This document shows positions 1-10,200 of a DNA stretch of 40,182 nucleotides, piece after piece. The stretch covers positions 1 through 40,182 of the forward strand of contig JAFLTJ010000017.1 in the NCBI GenBank assembly GCA_022510465.1, given 5' to 3'. The notes below the pieces were generated by a model. It ran no database searches, had not been told where the DNA came from, and saw only the letters and a program-made list of their open reading frames with translations. This DNA is from Muribaculaceae bacterium (GTDB lineage Bacteria > Bacteroidota > Bacteroidia > Bacteroidales > Muribaculaceae). Every line of letters begins with the position of its first letter. Position 1 is the stretch's first letter. The position numbers and the translations under genes are program-made.

Positions 1-66
1 GCTGCCCCGCAGGCTGCCCCGCAGGCTGCCCCGCCGACAACCCCGCCGACAACCCCGCCGACAACC
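1..66. repeat. 12-bp tandem repeat, two blocks (gctgccccgcag x ~2.8, then cgacaaccccgc x ~2.8), truncated by window edge
   Basis: Direct reading: gctgccccgcaggctgccccgcaggctgccccgc|cgacaaccccgccgacaaccccgccgacaacccc. All units share the CCCCGC anchor. Confidence 0.9.
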
Positions 67-81
67 CCAAAACTCGTTCCG

Positions 82-921
82 TCAGTAAATCATTTTTCGC
101 GTCATTCCGCCATCGATTATCAAATCGGCGCCGTTGATAAAATCGGCGTCGGGCGCGGCAAGAAACAAACATGCCCTGGCAATATCGGCAGGCCGGCCAA
201 CACGCCCGCTTGGATGCATCTGATGGTCTTCCAGCGTCAGCTCACTCCCGTCACCGGTGTGTATCCATCCCGGAGATATACAATTGACCGTAATTCCCAA
301 TGGCGAAAGCGACATCATCAGCGAATGCGTCATCGACAACACCGCCCCCTTTGAGGCGCTGTAAGCAATACTATCGGCCTCGCTCATCAGGTGACGCGTT
401 GATGATATATTGACAATACGGCCACCGCAGCGAGCCTCCTCGGGCAATGTCATGCGGTAGGCGGCAAGGGTACGCGCCGTCACCAGAAGCGGCACCGAAT
501 TGGTATCTAAAACCGTTTTGAAATCATCGACGGTCGTGTCAATAAACGGCTTGAAATTACCAACGCCAACGTTATTGATGATTATGTCAATATCGCCCCA
601 CGCACTGATTACATGCTTCACAGAGTTCTCAAGCGCAACAGCATCGGTCACATCTACCGGATGAAACTGCGACCCCGTTGCCTGCGCTGTCGCCGCTCCT
701 TTTACACGGTTTATGTCACAGAAAGCCACGCGGCACCCAACGCGGCGAAAAGCCTCAACCACAGCACGGCCAATCCCCGACGCTCCGCCGGTGACATACA
801 CGCGGAAACCCTCCAACGGCGACGGCTCTCGCCGCGAATTAGCCACAACCGTGCGGGGTTTCCGAGCCAATTTCCCCGCACGATACTCCTCCATGCGTTT
901 CTCCAAATAATTGTCGGCCAT
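82..921 (-). CDS. SDR-family NAD(P)-dependent oxidoreductase
   Basis: 279 aa; TGGASGIG cofactor motif, NNVG, and YSASK catalytic motif; C-terminal INGADLIIDGG typical of classical SDRs. Confidence 0.92.
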   Translation of the reverse strand: MADNYLEKRMEEYRAGKLARKPRTVVANSRREPSPLEGFRVYVTGGASGIGRAVVEAFRRVGCRVAFCDINRVKGAATAQATGSQFHPVDVTDAVALENSVKHVISAWGDIDIIINNVGVGNFKPFIDTTVDDFKTVLDTNSVPLLVTARTLAAYRMTLPEEARCGGRIVNISSTRHLMSEADSIAYSASKGAVLSMTHSLMMSLSPLGITVNCISPGWIHTGDGSELTLEDHQMHPSGRVGRPADIARACLFLAAPDADFINGADLIIDGGMTRKMIY

Positions 922-922
922 A

Positions 923-1807
923 CTATTGCATTACATATTTTTCAAATCCACACACCTCGGTTGAACACTCGCCCAACGGCCCGTTGGCCTGCAACACGCC
1001 TGTTACAACCTTGATAAAATCAACCTTGGCAATCTCAGCCCTATTCCCATGTTTATCTATCACATTGTCAAGACACAAAACCCCGTCTATCCGGCTGTTT
1101 GGATAAGAATCGGCCGTACCGCCAATCGGGTCTAAAATGTACATCATCGATTCCGGGTCATAATGGCCATTATCGGGCAAACGCAGGCCGCTGAACGTCA
1201 ACTCATCGCCATCAATCCAGCATGGGAAGAACGGCTGAGAGTGATAGCTTGACACCCTGTTAAGATACCCGTTACTCCCGTCACTACAACGCCAGCCGAT
1301 ATAATTCTCATCTGTTGCGTCGGCAGTCGGGCTGCTGTAGGTCGTCGTGACCTGCTCGGCCAGCCCGAACGTTGCAGGCCGTATCAACAGCCACTCGCCG
1401 TCATCCGCCTTGCCGTTCCCGTTTTTATCATCCATGACATAAACCAACCCCGGCTCGGCACTGGTGGTTATGGCATTGCCCAGCACCTTGAAATAATTGT
1501 CACCCTGACGGTTGACAAGCGGATTGATAAGACGAACGGTAAGCGAGCCGCCCCATGCGCCCAGCGTCACGTCATGCCCCGCTTTCAGGCTTGCCTCAAC
1601 CGCGCGACACATATCATCGGCCGTCATTCCGGCAACCCATTCCGGCAACACGTTCACAAACTGCCCCGGAGCCGGGCTGTAATCAACAACCTCTACCTCC
1701 ATCTTTTTCTCCGAGGTCTCATCCACATCCGGGATAGGCTCTCCGCTGCCCGAGTTACACCCGCTCAGCACAACTCCCACAGCCGGCAATATCCATAACC
1801 TTTTCAT
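923..1807 (-). CDS. Putative lipoprotein of unknown function
   Basis: 294 aa; signal peptide with lipobox-like LSGCNSG; no family recognised. Confidence 0.75.
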   Translation of the reverse strand: MKRLWILPAVGVVLSGCNSGSGEPIPDVDETSEKKMEVEVVDYSPAPGQFVNVLPEWVAGMTADDMCRAVEASLKAGHDVTLGAWGGSLTVRLINPLVNRQGDNYFKVLGNAITTSAEPGLVYVMDDKNGNGKADDGEWLLIRPATFGLAEQVTTTYSSPTADATDENYIGWRCSDGSNGYLNRVSSYHSQPFFPCWIDGDELTFSGLRLPDNGHYDPESMMYILDPIGGTADSYPNSRIDGVLCLDNVIDKHGNRAEIAKVDFIKVVTGVLQANGPLGECSTEVCGFEKYVMQ

Positions 1808-1829
1808 TTAAGTTCCTTTATGGCAAAGA

Positions 1830-3953
1830 TTAGTCTTTTTTGACGGGGATTTTTACCTTTACGGGAGGTATTGGCACGGCAACCGGAGCAATCCCGTCGC
1901 GGCGCAAGAGAGCGTCGATTGTGGGGTCCTGTCCGCGGAACTGACGGTACAACTTGGCCGGATGCTCTGTGCCCCCCTTCATCAGAATGTTGGTGCGGAA
2001 CGCATCGGCGCTCGCCTTGTCAAAGATTCCATTCTCCTCAAAGAGAGCAAAAGCGTCTGCATCAAGCACCTCGGCCCACTTGTAACTGTAATATCCTGCG
2101 GCATAGCCACCCGAGAAAATGTGAGAGAACTGCGGGCTGACGCTGGTACCCTCAACGGCGTCAAACATTGCCACCGAAGCCCCGGCTGCGTTTTCAAACG
2201 CCTCTGCATCCTCGGTTACCGGGCCGTCGATTGAGTGCCATGCCATATCAAGCAAACCGAAATTGAGCTGACGCAAGCACGAGTAGGCAGCACCAAACTG
2301 CGATGTAGTGACGATTTTTTCTACAAGTTCGGCAGGAATCGGCTCGCCTGTCTGATAATGACGCGCAAACCCGTCAAGAAACTCCTTCTGCGTCAGATAA
2401 TTCTCGTTGAATTGTGACGGAAGCTCCACAAAGTCACGATACACGGCCGTTCCCGACAGCGATGCATACTTTGTGTTGGCAAGCAAGCCATGAAGAGCGT
2501 GGCCAAACTCGTGGAGGAACGTTTCAACCTCGTAGGGAGTCAGCAACGACGGCTTAGTCTCGGTAGGCTTGGTAAAGTTCATCACAATCGACACATGAGG
2601 CCGGATATTTGTACCCTCATCGGTGATTTGCTGGTCACGGAAGCCGGTCATCCACGCCCCGGGGCGCTTGCTGCTGCGTGGGAAAAAGTCGGTATATATA
2701 ACGCCGATAAAATCACCCTCCGGCCCGTTCACATCGTATGCCTTTACATCGGGGTGATACACCTCGATTTTGTCATTGGGAACAAATTGCAGGCCATACA
2801 ATTTCGTAGCCAGGCCAAAGACTCCGTCAATCACATTATTAAGCTCAAAATAGGGGCGCAACTCCTCCTCGTTGTAGCTATACTTGGCATTCTTGACCTT
2901 ATTGGACAGATAGCTATAATCCCATGGATTAATCGTTTCGGCACCTGTCACCTGCTTAATCTCCTCAAACTCTTTCTCCTGAGCGGGGCGATAAGCGTCA
3001 CGCAGCTCGTACAACAGCTTGTAAACACCCGCCGGCGTCTCGGCCATAGTGCGTTCCAGAGCATAGTCGGCGTAAGTCTTGTATCCGAGCAGATTGGCTA
3101 TCTGACGGCGAGTATCGGCAATCTCTTTGAGAATCTCCACGTTGTTAAACTCACCCTTTGTGTTGCGCGACGAGTATAGCCGCCACATCTTCTCGCGCAA
3201 ATCCCGGCGGTCGCTATACTTCATAAATGCCATATAAACAGGCTGGTCAAGCGTGAAAAGATACTCCCCGTCGCGGCCTTTCTCGCGGGCGGCAAGAGCT
3301 GCCGCCTCTACCGAGCTTTCAGGCAGACCCGAAAGGTCATCTTTTGTCAGCCATATCTCGTAGGTATTCAGCTCCTTAAGCACATTTTGGCCAAAGCGTG
3401 TTGTCAGCTCGCTTAGGCGCGACGAAAGCTTACGATACGTCTCGCGGTCCTCCCCCTCGAGCTTGGCGCCGCTGCGCGCAAACGAGTCGTATGTCTGCTG
3501 CAACAGCGTTTGGTCCTCTGCGTCAAGTTTATACAGCTCGCGATTGTCATATACATATTTCACACGCTGCCACAAGCCCTCGTGCAAAGTAATGTATGTT
3601 GAATAATCGCTCATTTTCGGAGAAACGCGCATCGATATTTCCATCATTTCATCATCTGAATCGGCGCTCAACAGCGGATAAAACACATTCAACACCCTGT
3701 TCAGGTCGGCGCCGGCACGTTCCAAGGCCACTATCGTATTGTCAAAATCGGGGGTCGCGCGATTGTTGACAATCGCCTCTATCTCCTGCTTGGCAAGCTC
3801 GATGCCTCGGTCAATCGCCTCCTCGTAATGCGAGTTGGTTATACTGCTGAATGGTGCCGTGCCATGCACGGTGTCAAACTCCTTATAGAAAGGGTTTTGT
3901 GCTTGTGCCATAATCGTCAATGTTGTTAGTGCGGCAAGTGCTTCTTTTCGCAT
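1830..3953 (-). CDS. dcp: M3 family metallopeptidase (oligopeptidase A / peptidyl-dipeptidase Dcp type)
   Basis: 707 aa; HEFGHALHG zinc-binding motif; N-terminal signal peptide (MRKEALAALTTLTIMAQAQ). Confidence 0.9.
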   Translation of the reverse strand: MRKEALAALTTLTIMAQAQNPFYKEFDTVHGTAPFSSITNSHYEEAIDRGIELAKQEIEAIVNNRATPDFDNTIVALERAGADLNRVLNVFYPLLSADSDDEMMEISMRVSPKMSDYSTYITLHEGLWQRVKYVYDNRELYKLDAEDQTLLQQTYDSFARSGAKLEGEDRETYRKLSSRLSELTTRFGQNVLKELNTYEIWLTKDDLSGLPESSVEAAALAAREKGRDGEYLFTLDQPVYMAFMKYSDRRDLREKMWRLYSSRNTKGEFNNVEILKEIADTRRQIANLLGYKTYADYALERTMAETPAGVYKLLYELRDAYRPAQEKEFEEIKQVTGAETINPWDYSYLSNKVKNAKYSYNEEELRPYFELNNVIDGVFGLATKLYGLQFVPNDKIEVYHPDVKAYDVNGPEGDFIGVIYTDFFPRSSKRPGAWMTGFRDQQITDEGTNIRPHVSIVMNFTKPTETKPSLLTPYEVETFLHEFGHALHGLLANTKYASLSGTAVYRDFVELPSQFNENYLTQKEFLDGFARHYQTGEPIPAELVEKIVTTSQFGAAYSCLRQLNFGLLDMAWHSIDGPVTEDAEAFENAAGASVAMFDAVEGTSVSPQFSHIFSGGYAAGYYSYKWAEVLDADAFALFEENGIFDKASADAFRTNILMKGGTEHPAKLYRQFRGQDPTIDALLRRDGIAPVAVPIPPVKVKIPVKKD

Positions 3954-3973
3954 ATTTGTCGTTTTTGGTTATA

Positions 3974-6172
3974 TTATTTGTTTAATACTAAATCAGTTAT
4001 CACAGGCATCGCGCTCCAAAATTCATTCAGAATAAGCGGATGCATCATTTTCAGGAACGCCTCCTTTCGGTCTGTTGCCTCCTTGAACGGCGCCATATTC
4101 ATGGCCGCTTGCCACGTCTCTATGGCATCCTCACGAAATCCCGCAAGCCACTCGCAGCAGCCGCGAGCCGACAGGTCGAATGCCGTCAGGCGAACCCCGT
4201 CATACGTCAAGCGCCGATATATGTCAAGCGCCGTCAGAAACTCGGTTGTACATGAGAGCGACCGGGCCTCTAACAGGCGGCCCGACGCACTATCCAGCAT
4301 CCCGTTAAGGCGCGCACGCTCCAGGGTATTTCTCATCCCCTTTCTATCGCCGCTTTTTATGTAAATATCAATCAGCGCGCGATATGGCCTGATATCGCCA
4401 TCCCGGTCGGCAGCGTCAAGAATCCGGTTATAGCATTCAATTGCCCGCTCGGTTTCGCCAACCTCGGCCAGGCAAGCGCCAAGATTACGCAGAGTCCATC
4501 GGTCGTCACCACTTATGATATCAGCTTTGTCGAGATATTCAATAGCGCGTGCAGTTTCTCCCAACCGGTGCAAACAATGGCCCATTTTCTGGAGCACATC
4601 TACCGCCAGCGGTTTCCTTTGCTCCAACCGCGTGAAAACAGCGAGCGCGTCGGCATACAAGTGATGACGCATATAAAAGTCACCAACAAGCGACAACGTC
4701 TCCTCCGACGGTTCAACACCTTTCAACGCCTTTATATTCAACAAATTGAATGGCACCTCAAACGGATTTGGCATTTCAGCCGCCCTGTTAAACAGATTGT
4801 AGAACCTATACAGGTCCTGAATGTATTTGTTAACAATATCCTTTCGGTTTTTCTGCTCGGCGCCGAGGTCACTTTTTTGAATCTCAGCCATCTGAGCACT
4901 TTCGGCTGTCATCCTGTCAGCTATCATTGAACGCTGGGCCTCACTTATACCCGAGATAGCAAGCGCCATCGAATACTTATCGCTGTCACACAACACAGGC
5001 GCTTGGGCCACAGCCTCAAGCAACGGCCTCATCTGCTCATACAGCGGAGTGTCAAACTCCGAGCGAGCCGTTGTAAAGGGGACAAACCAATTCTCTATGT
5101 TGTTAAAAAACGGGAAATTTTTCAGCGAAGAAAACGTACCCATGAAAACATCGCTACCCTGCTCCTGCAACTCCGAGAGCTCCATGATACGGTCCTTCAA
5201 TCCGCTCTCCTGCATTATCTTCTCCCACTCGGGATTATCCTCCAGCAGCGCCTCGGCGTCAATCTCCATGTCGGCATTGATACCATCCAGAAACGGTTTA
5301 ATCTTCATTAATCCGGGGACCAAATCCTCCTTCATTTTTTTCGTAATACTGTCGGTATCAACGGTTCTTATCAACTGCTCAAAAACCATATCCTTGTCAG
5401 CATCCCAGTTGGAATTTAGGCTCAGCAAATCAATCTTTTCAAGTAACGCTTTCCCGTGATTACGCTCCCGGTATTTATGCATCGCCAGCATAAATCCGGT
5501 TAAAGCCCTGAGTGACACACACTCCTCATCGGCTCCAAAATATATATCAAGTAGCTTCAACAAGCGGTTCTCGTCATAATACTCAATCAAGCCAAGAGTC
5601 ATTGCCGAAACCAGCTGACACCTGACAGTCACCGGATAACGCGAATCAAGAATAATCAACGTCACCTCATCGACGGCGCCGGCACTCAGCGGATGCCCGG
5701 TCCACAATCGCAAAAACAAGTCACGCGAAACATCCTCAAGCCGCATGCGGGTCCGGCGCGACGGCGAGGCCGTATCCTCGGCTACGGCATGGTCAAGCGA
5801 AGCATGCAACGTTGCAAAGTTATCTTCCGATTTTGTTCTCAGATAGCGAACCGTGTTGAAATACAGAGTCGGAGCCTCCTGCGACAACACCGAGCGCTCA
5901 AGCCTGACAACAAGGTCGGTCAGCTGCATCAGAACGCCGTCATAATCAACCTTTGGCACATCTTCACCTGCCCCCCTGCCAAGCCAATATTCCTGCAACG
6001 ATTCATATCCGGCCGCAATCCGCTCTATATTTTCCAATACCAAACGGCCGGCACTTCCGGCCGCAACGGCACGACGCAAAACCTCAATCGCCCTGGCAAC
6101 GCTACCGCGATTTATCTCCTCGCGCGCCTCTCGGGCCGCGATATAAAGTGGATGTGTTGATTCTTTCTTCAT
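3974..6172 (-). CDS. Tetratricopeptide-repeat protein
   Basis: 732 aa; C-terminal TPR-like helices (YADALAVFTRLEQRKPLAVDVLQKMGHCLHRLGETARAIEYLDKA...). Confidence 0.8.
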   Translation of the reverse strand: MKKESTHPLYIAAREAREEINRGSVARAIEVLRRAVAAGSAGRLVLENIERIAAGYESLQEYWLGRGAGEDVPKVDYDGVLMQLTDLVVRLERSVLSQEAPTLYFNTVRYLRTKSEDNFATLHASLDHAVAEDTASPSRRTRMRLEDVSRDLFLRLWTGHPLSAGAVDEVTLIILDSRYPVTVRCQLVSAMTLGLIEYYDENRLLKLLDIYFGADEECVSLRALTGFMLAMHKYRERNHGKALLEKIDLLSLNSNWDADKDMVFEQLIRTVDTDSITKKMKEDLVPGLMKIKPFLDGINADMEIDAEALLEDNPEWEKIMQESGLKDRIMELSELQEQGSDVFMGTFSSLKNFPFFNNIENWFVPFTTARSEFDTPLYEQMRPLLEAVAQAPVLCDSDKYSMALAISGISEAQRSMIADRMTAESAQMAEIQKSDLGAEQKNRKDIVNKYIQDLYRFYNLFNRAAEMPNPFEVPFNLLNIKALKGVEPSEETLSLVGDFYMRHHLYADALAVFTRLEQRKPLAVDVLQKMGHCLHRLGETARAIEYLDKADIISGDDRWTLRNLGACLAEVGETERAIECYNRILDAADRDGDIRPYRALIDIYIKSGDRKGMRNTLERARLNGMLDSASGRLLEARSLSCTTEFLTALDIYRRLTYDGVRLTAFDLSARGCCEWLAGFREDAIETWQAAMNMAPFKEATDRKEAFLKMMHPLILNEFWSAMPVITDLVLNK

Positions 6173-6186
6173 ATAAAATCTGACTG

Positions 6187-6194
6187 CAAAGTTA
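6187..6194 (-). promoter_or_regulatory. Bacteroidetes -7 box (TAACTTTG on minus strand) upstream of the TPR gene
   Basis: Plus strand caaagtta; matches TAnnTTTG; lies about 15 bp from the TPR start codon. No clear -33 element found. Confidence 0.5.
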
Positions 6195-6247
6195 ACCTTT
6201 TAATACGCAAATCTCGTGCCAAAAATTCTAAAAATATGCAAATAAGC
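6188..6247. repeat. Direct repeat copy 1 (60 bp) flanking the LRR cassette
   Basis: AAAGTTAACCTTTTAATACGCAAATCTCGTGCCAAAAATTCTAAAAATATGCAAATAAGC; 52/60 ungapped identity to 11261-11320. Confidence 0.92.
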
Positions 6248-6305
6248 AACATCACCCTGAAAATACAACCCTTTTCGCAAGTTATACAGTGATTTTTTGG
6301 AGGTT

Positions 6306-6336
6306 TTTGTAATATTAAAAAAAAGGTTTAACTTTG
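6306..6336 (+). promoter_or_regulatory. Bacteroidetes primary-sigma promoter (TTTG - 19 bp - TAACTTTG)
   Basis: TTTG 6306-6309, spacer 6310-6328, TAACTTTG 6329-6336. Confidence 0.65.
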
Positions 6337-6342
6337 TGCTGC

Positions 6343-6617
6343 TTACCATTGTCATTGGTGGGCAATGACATTTTGTTACAAAAGCGTTTGTCGACGCTCA
6401 TTTGACACACAGAAAATCTGGAAAATTTTCAATTCGCAGTCAAATGAAGCAGTGATGGATGCCTTTCAAGTGTGAATACATTAGGTATCTCCGCGAGGAG
6501 GTGCGTTGGTTCACATATCTGCGTGAGGCTCTAACTGCTCGTTTCATTGTGAAAGGTATTCCAGAGCCTCTGTGTGTGAGACGAGTAGAAGATACAGGCT
6601 CTCACGCTTTTATTTTG
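6343..6617 (+). ncRNA. Structured 5' leader / candidate cis-regulatory RNA upstream of the orphan ORF and LRR gene
   Basis: Starts just after a promoter; contains hairpins TGTCATTG/CAATGACA, AGCGT/ACGCT, CATTTGAC/GTCAAATG, CTCC-GCGA-GGAG and competing helices; ends in a terminator-like stem plus U-tract about 50 nt before the ATG. Confidence 0.55.
6574..6616 (+). terminator. Intrinsic terminator-like hairpin inside the leader
   Basis: GTGTGAG (6574-6580) pairs with CTCACGC (6601-6607, one G-U), followed by TTTTATTTT (6608-6616). Confidence 0.5.
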
Positions 6618-6666
6618 TAAACTTTAAACGCTGCCGAGGGGAGACCGGTGGATTGATTTTAAAGTT

Positions 6667-7236
6667 ATGGCTCAACGACCACCACTTGTGATGTGGGTTC
6701 AGGGTTTGGAAAATCTCCGAACCTCCGATTTTATGCCTGACAACTCCGGCACCGTAGACTCGTCGGAACAGACCGAAATGTCGCAATTTTTATTTGCCTC
6801 AGGCAATAACCGTTCTGCACCGCAGCATTCGAACAACTTTTTTGATGGTATTACAAACATTCGGCTTGTAACAGACGGGGTAGTCGATTTCTCGATTGAC
6901 GAACATAAAGTGCGTTTAGTGACCGAGAGACTCGGCAATGACGATACGAACCAGTTTATAATCAATGCACCGCGCGACACGAACATTGTCATTACCGTAC
7001 GGCCCAAGTATATGACGAAAAAGTCAATCGAACAAGAGCTTACCGAGACAAACCGCGTATCGGTCAATATTCGTATGCCGCGACTGCTCAACATCTTTGA
7101 CCTGATTGACAAAAACAATTGGAGTAAGGAATGTGTTGCCGAGAATGTAATAGCAGGTGGCAAATTTGTGCTTAAAGAATTTGTACGTGCACTTATACGA
7201 ATTTATCTTCCGAATCCTTTCAATTTATTCAATTAA
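6667..7236 (+). CDS. Hypothetical protein (orphan), first gene of the LRR cassette
   Basis: 189 aa ATG ORF, no signal peptide, 12-bp gap to the next gene; protein family not recognised. Confidence 0.6.
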   Translation: MAQRPPLVMWVQGLENLRTSDFMPDNSGTVDSSEQTEMSQFLFASGNNRSAPQHSNNFFDGITNIRLVTDGVVDFSIDEHKVRLVTERLGNDDTNQFIINAPRDTNIVITVRPKYMTKKSIEQELTETNRVSVNIRMPRLLNIFDLIDKNNWSKECVAENVIAGGKFVLKEFVRALIRIYLPNPFNLFN

Positions 7237-7248
7237 CAAAGTCAGTAT

Positions 7249-10200
7249 ATGAAGAAATTTTTGTTATGGTTAATTTTTCTGCTTCCGTGCATAGCCTGGG
7301 GGCAGGATTTCACCTATAACGGCGTGAACTATACCGTCATAAGTGAGGCTGACAAAACATGTCGAACAAAAATAGGTGCTCTCTCAACCCCGGGCAATAA
7401 TGTTTCAGGTGACATTGTTTTGCCAAGTAAAGTGTTATTTAATAATAAAGAATATACCCTAACCGAAATTGGTTCGTATTCTTTTAGAAAAAATAATCTT
7501 ACTTCTGTAGCTATTCCTAATTCGGTTACTTCGATTGGGAGTTGGGCTTTCGATTATTGTTCAAGCCTGACATCGGTTGAAATCCCCAATTCCGTCAAAA
7601 CGATTGAGGGGTATGCTTTCAGTGATTGTACCAGCCTGACATCGATAGAGATTCCCAATTCGGTCACTTCGATTCCTGACTACTTATTCTATGGTTGTAA
7701 AAGTCTGAGTGATATAACCATCCCGGCCTCGGTCACTTCGATTGGTCGCTCTTCTTTCAATAGTTGTAAAATAACAAGTATAAAAATTCCCAATTCGGTC
7801 ACAACAATCGGTCCCTATGCTTTCTATGGTTGTGAAAGCCTGACATCGGTAGAAATCGGCAATTCGGTCACTTCGATTGGAGAGTATGCTTTCCTTGGTT
7901 GTTCAAGCCTGACATCGGTAGCTATCCCCAATTCGGTCACTTCGATTGGTATCGAAGCTTTCCGTTATTGTTACAACCTTACATCGGTAGTAATTCCGAC
8001 TTCTGTAGCTTCTTTCGGAGAAAATGTTTTTAAGCAATGTGAAAAAATTGATAATGTAAAGATTAATATTGTTGATATTAATGCATATTTAATCGGAAGT
8101 TGGGTGGAATCTCAGCAGAGTGTCCTCGAACAAATATTTGAAGTAGCCTCGCCATCTGAATTAGAATATTGCAGTAACGGATATCCGATAAAAAATTTAT
8201 ATATCCCAATGGGGATGACCTACACTTGGAATTCTTTTCCTATTATACGCAATCCGTTTTATCATAGCACTTGTCTTGAAAGTATAGTTTACCCTGATGG
8301 ATTTAAACATATTGGCAACGGTACTTTTGCCGAACTGCCGAATCTTTATTCCGTTCAATTCCCGCCCTCTTTAGAATATATAGCTTATCAGGCTTTTGCA
8401 CGATGCCCGTCGTTATATGAAGTAAATATCCCCTCCTCTCAGGTGAGTCTTTATGACGGATGCTTCAGCGACTGTACAGACCTTGAAAAAGTTGTGTTGG
8501 CCGACGGGATTAAAGATATTGGACCCAATGTGTTCTCCGGTTGCACGCGTCTGAGCGATATAAATCTGCCCCAAAGCATTACATCGATTGGCGACGGCAC
8601 GTTCTACGGGTGTAAAGCGTTAACACAGGTGGCATTCCCCGAGAACCTCGAGAAAATCGGCGCAAACGCTTTCTCGGGCGGTGTTAAGTTGAACAACTTC
8701 CGTTTGCCAAAAAGCGTCGTGGAGATTGGCGACGGCGCCTTCTCGGGCACTCTCGACGAGCCTAACTTCAAGTTGCACGAAGGGCTGGAATCGGTGGGCG
8801 CTGAGGCGTTTGCCAACTGCGGCATCAAGACAATCTCGCTGCCCTCTACCTTGGCTGCAATTGGCAACGGTGCCTTTGCCGGCAACAGCTTTACCGAGGT
8901 TACAATCCCCTCGGGCATGACCGAGATTACTGCCGGTGCTTTCCGTGATTGCTCCAACCTGTTCAGCGTCAAATTCCACAATCAAATCAACTCCATTGGC
9001 GACTATGCTTTTGCCAATACAGCCATTCGCCAGATGGAAATTCCGTCGCCGGTGCGCAGTATCGGCGCCTCGGCATTTGAAAACTCGAGCCTGGTGTCGC
9101 TTTCTTTCCCCGAAACACTCACCTCGATTGGGCAAAACGCTTTCAAAGGCACTCAGATGGTGTCGTTTGAGATTCCCGACAAGGTTACTTCGATAGGCAC
9201 AAACGCGTTCGGCGACCTTCACTACCTTAAGATGGGCACCGGATTCAACGACTTCACGACCCACTTCTGTGGCGGTACCGATGTCCTCGAGATGGTATCG
9301 ACTACACCGCCCGCGCTGCCTGCCGACCGTCTTGGCTTCACGCCGAAGATGGTGCTTGTTCCCGAAGGCGCCGGCAACGCCTATCTTGCCAACAACCGCT
9401 GGAAAGAATACAATATCGTTGCCAAGAACGCCAACAAGGCTGTTGTTTATCTGAACGAGTCGGGCACGCTTGCCACAGAAATCCGTCTCCAGACCGGCAT
9501 TATGCCCGGCGCCGTGACCAACCTCACTGTGGAGGGTGCGGCGTTGAACGATGCCGACTTTGCCATCATTAGAAGCAATATGCCCAACTGTTATGAGATA
9601 GACCTCACCCGCATTCCCAACACATCGATTGGCGCCGGCATTTTCAACGGCAAAAGCGAATTGCTGCACATCGCGTTGCCTCGAAATCTGAAAGAGATAG
9701 GCGACAATGCATTCCAAAACTGCTATCTCGCAACCTTTGACATCCCGGCCGGAATTGAGACTATCGGCGCCGGCGCGTTTGCCAACTGCGAGAGCATGGA
9801 TAACGATTTTAAATTTACATCAGCGTTAAAATCAATTGGCACAGGAGCCTTCACGGGTTGTCGCAATCTGAAAGGCGTGGACCTGTCGGCACTGTCCGAC
9901 ATTCAATGGGGCGAGTCGGTCTTTGCCGACTGTTATGGCCTTAACGCCGTTGTTCTGCCCGGAAAAGTTTCCGCTATCCCCTCGTCAATGTTCACAAACT
10001 CAGGCCTCCAGGAAATCTATATCCCATCGAGCGCTACAATCGGCTCGAATATTTTCGCTGGCTGCCGCAATCTCAACAGCGTGACGTTTGAAGAGGGTCG
10101 CAATGCCGTTGACAGTAAACTGTTCTATGGCTGTACCGGCCTTGAAACAGTGAATCTGCCCCAAACGGTCAAAACCATCGGTCAATCAGCGTTTGAAGGC

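Noticed and set aside
2490-3179. 229-aa plus-strand ORF
   Set aside because: Antisense to the clear M3 peptidase gene.
6343-6617. Possible 6S, RNase P, tmRNA or SRP RNA
   Set aside because: Did not see the hallmark sequences of RNase P, tmRNA or SRP RNA; 6S cannot be excluded without a covariance model, so left as unclassified leader.
6699-7163. 154-aa minus-strand ORF opposite the orphan ORF
   Set aside because: Ser/Thr-rich shadow translation; the plus-strand ORF has better codon usage and operon placement.
8620-9717. 365-aa minus-strand ORF
   Set aside because: Antisense shadow of the BspA-like gene; composition follows the repeat structure and no family is recognisable.
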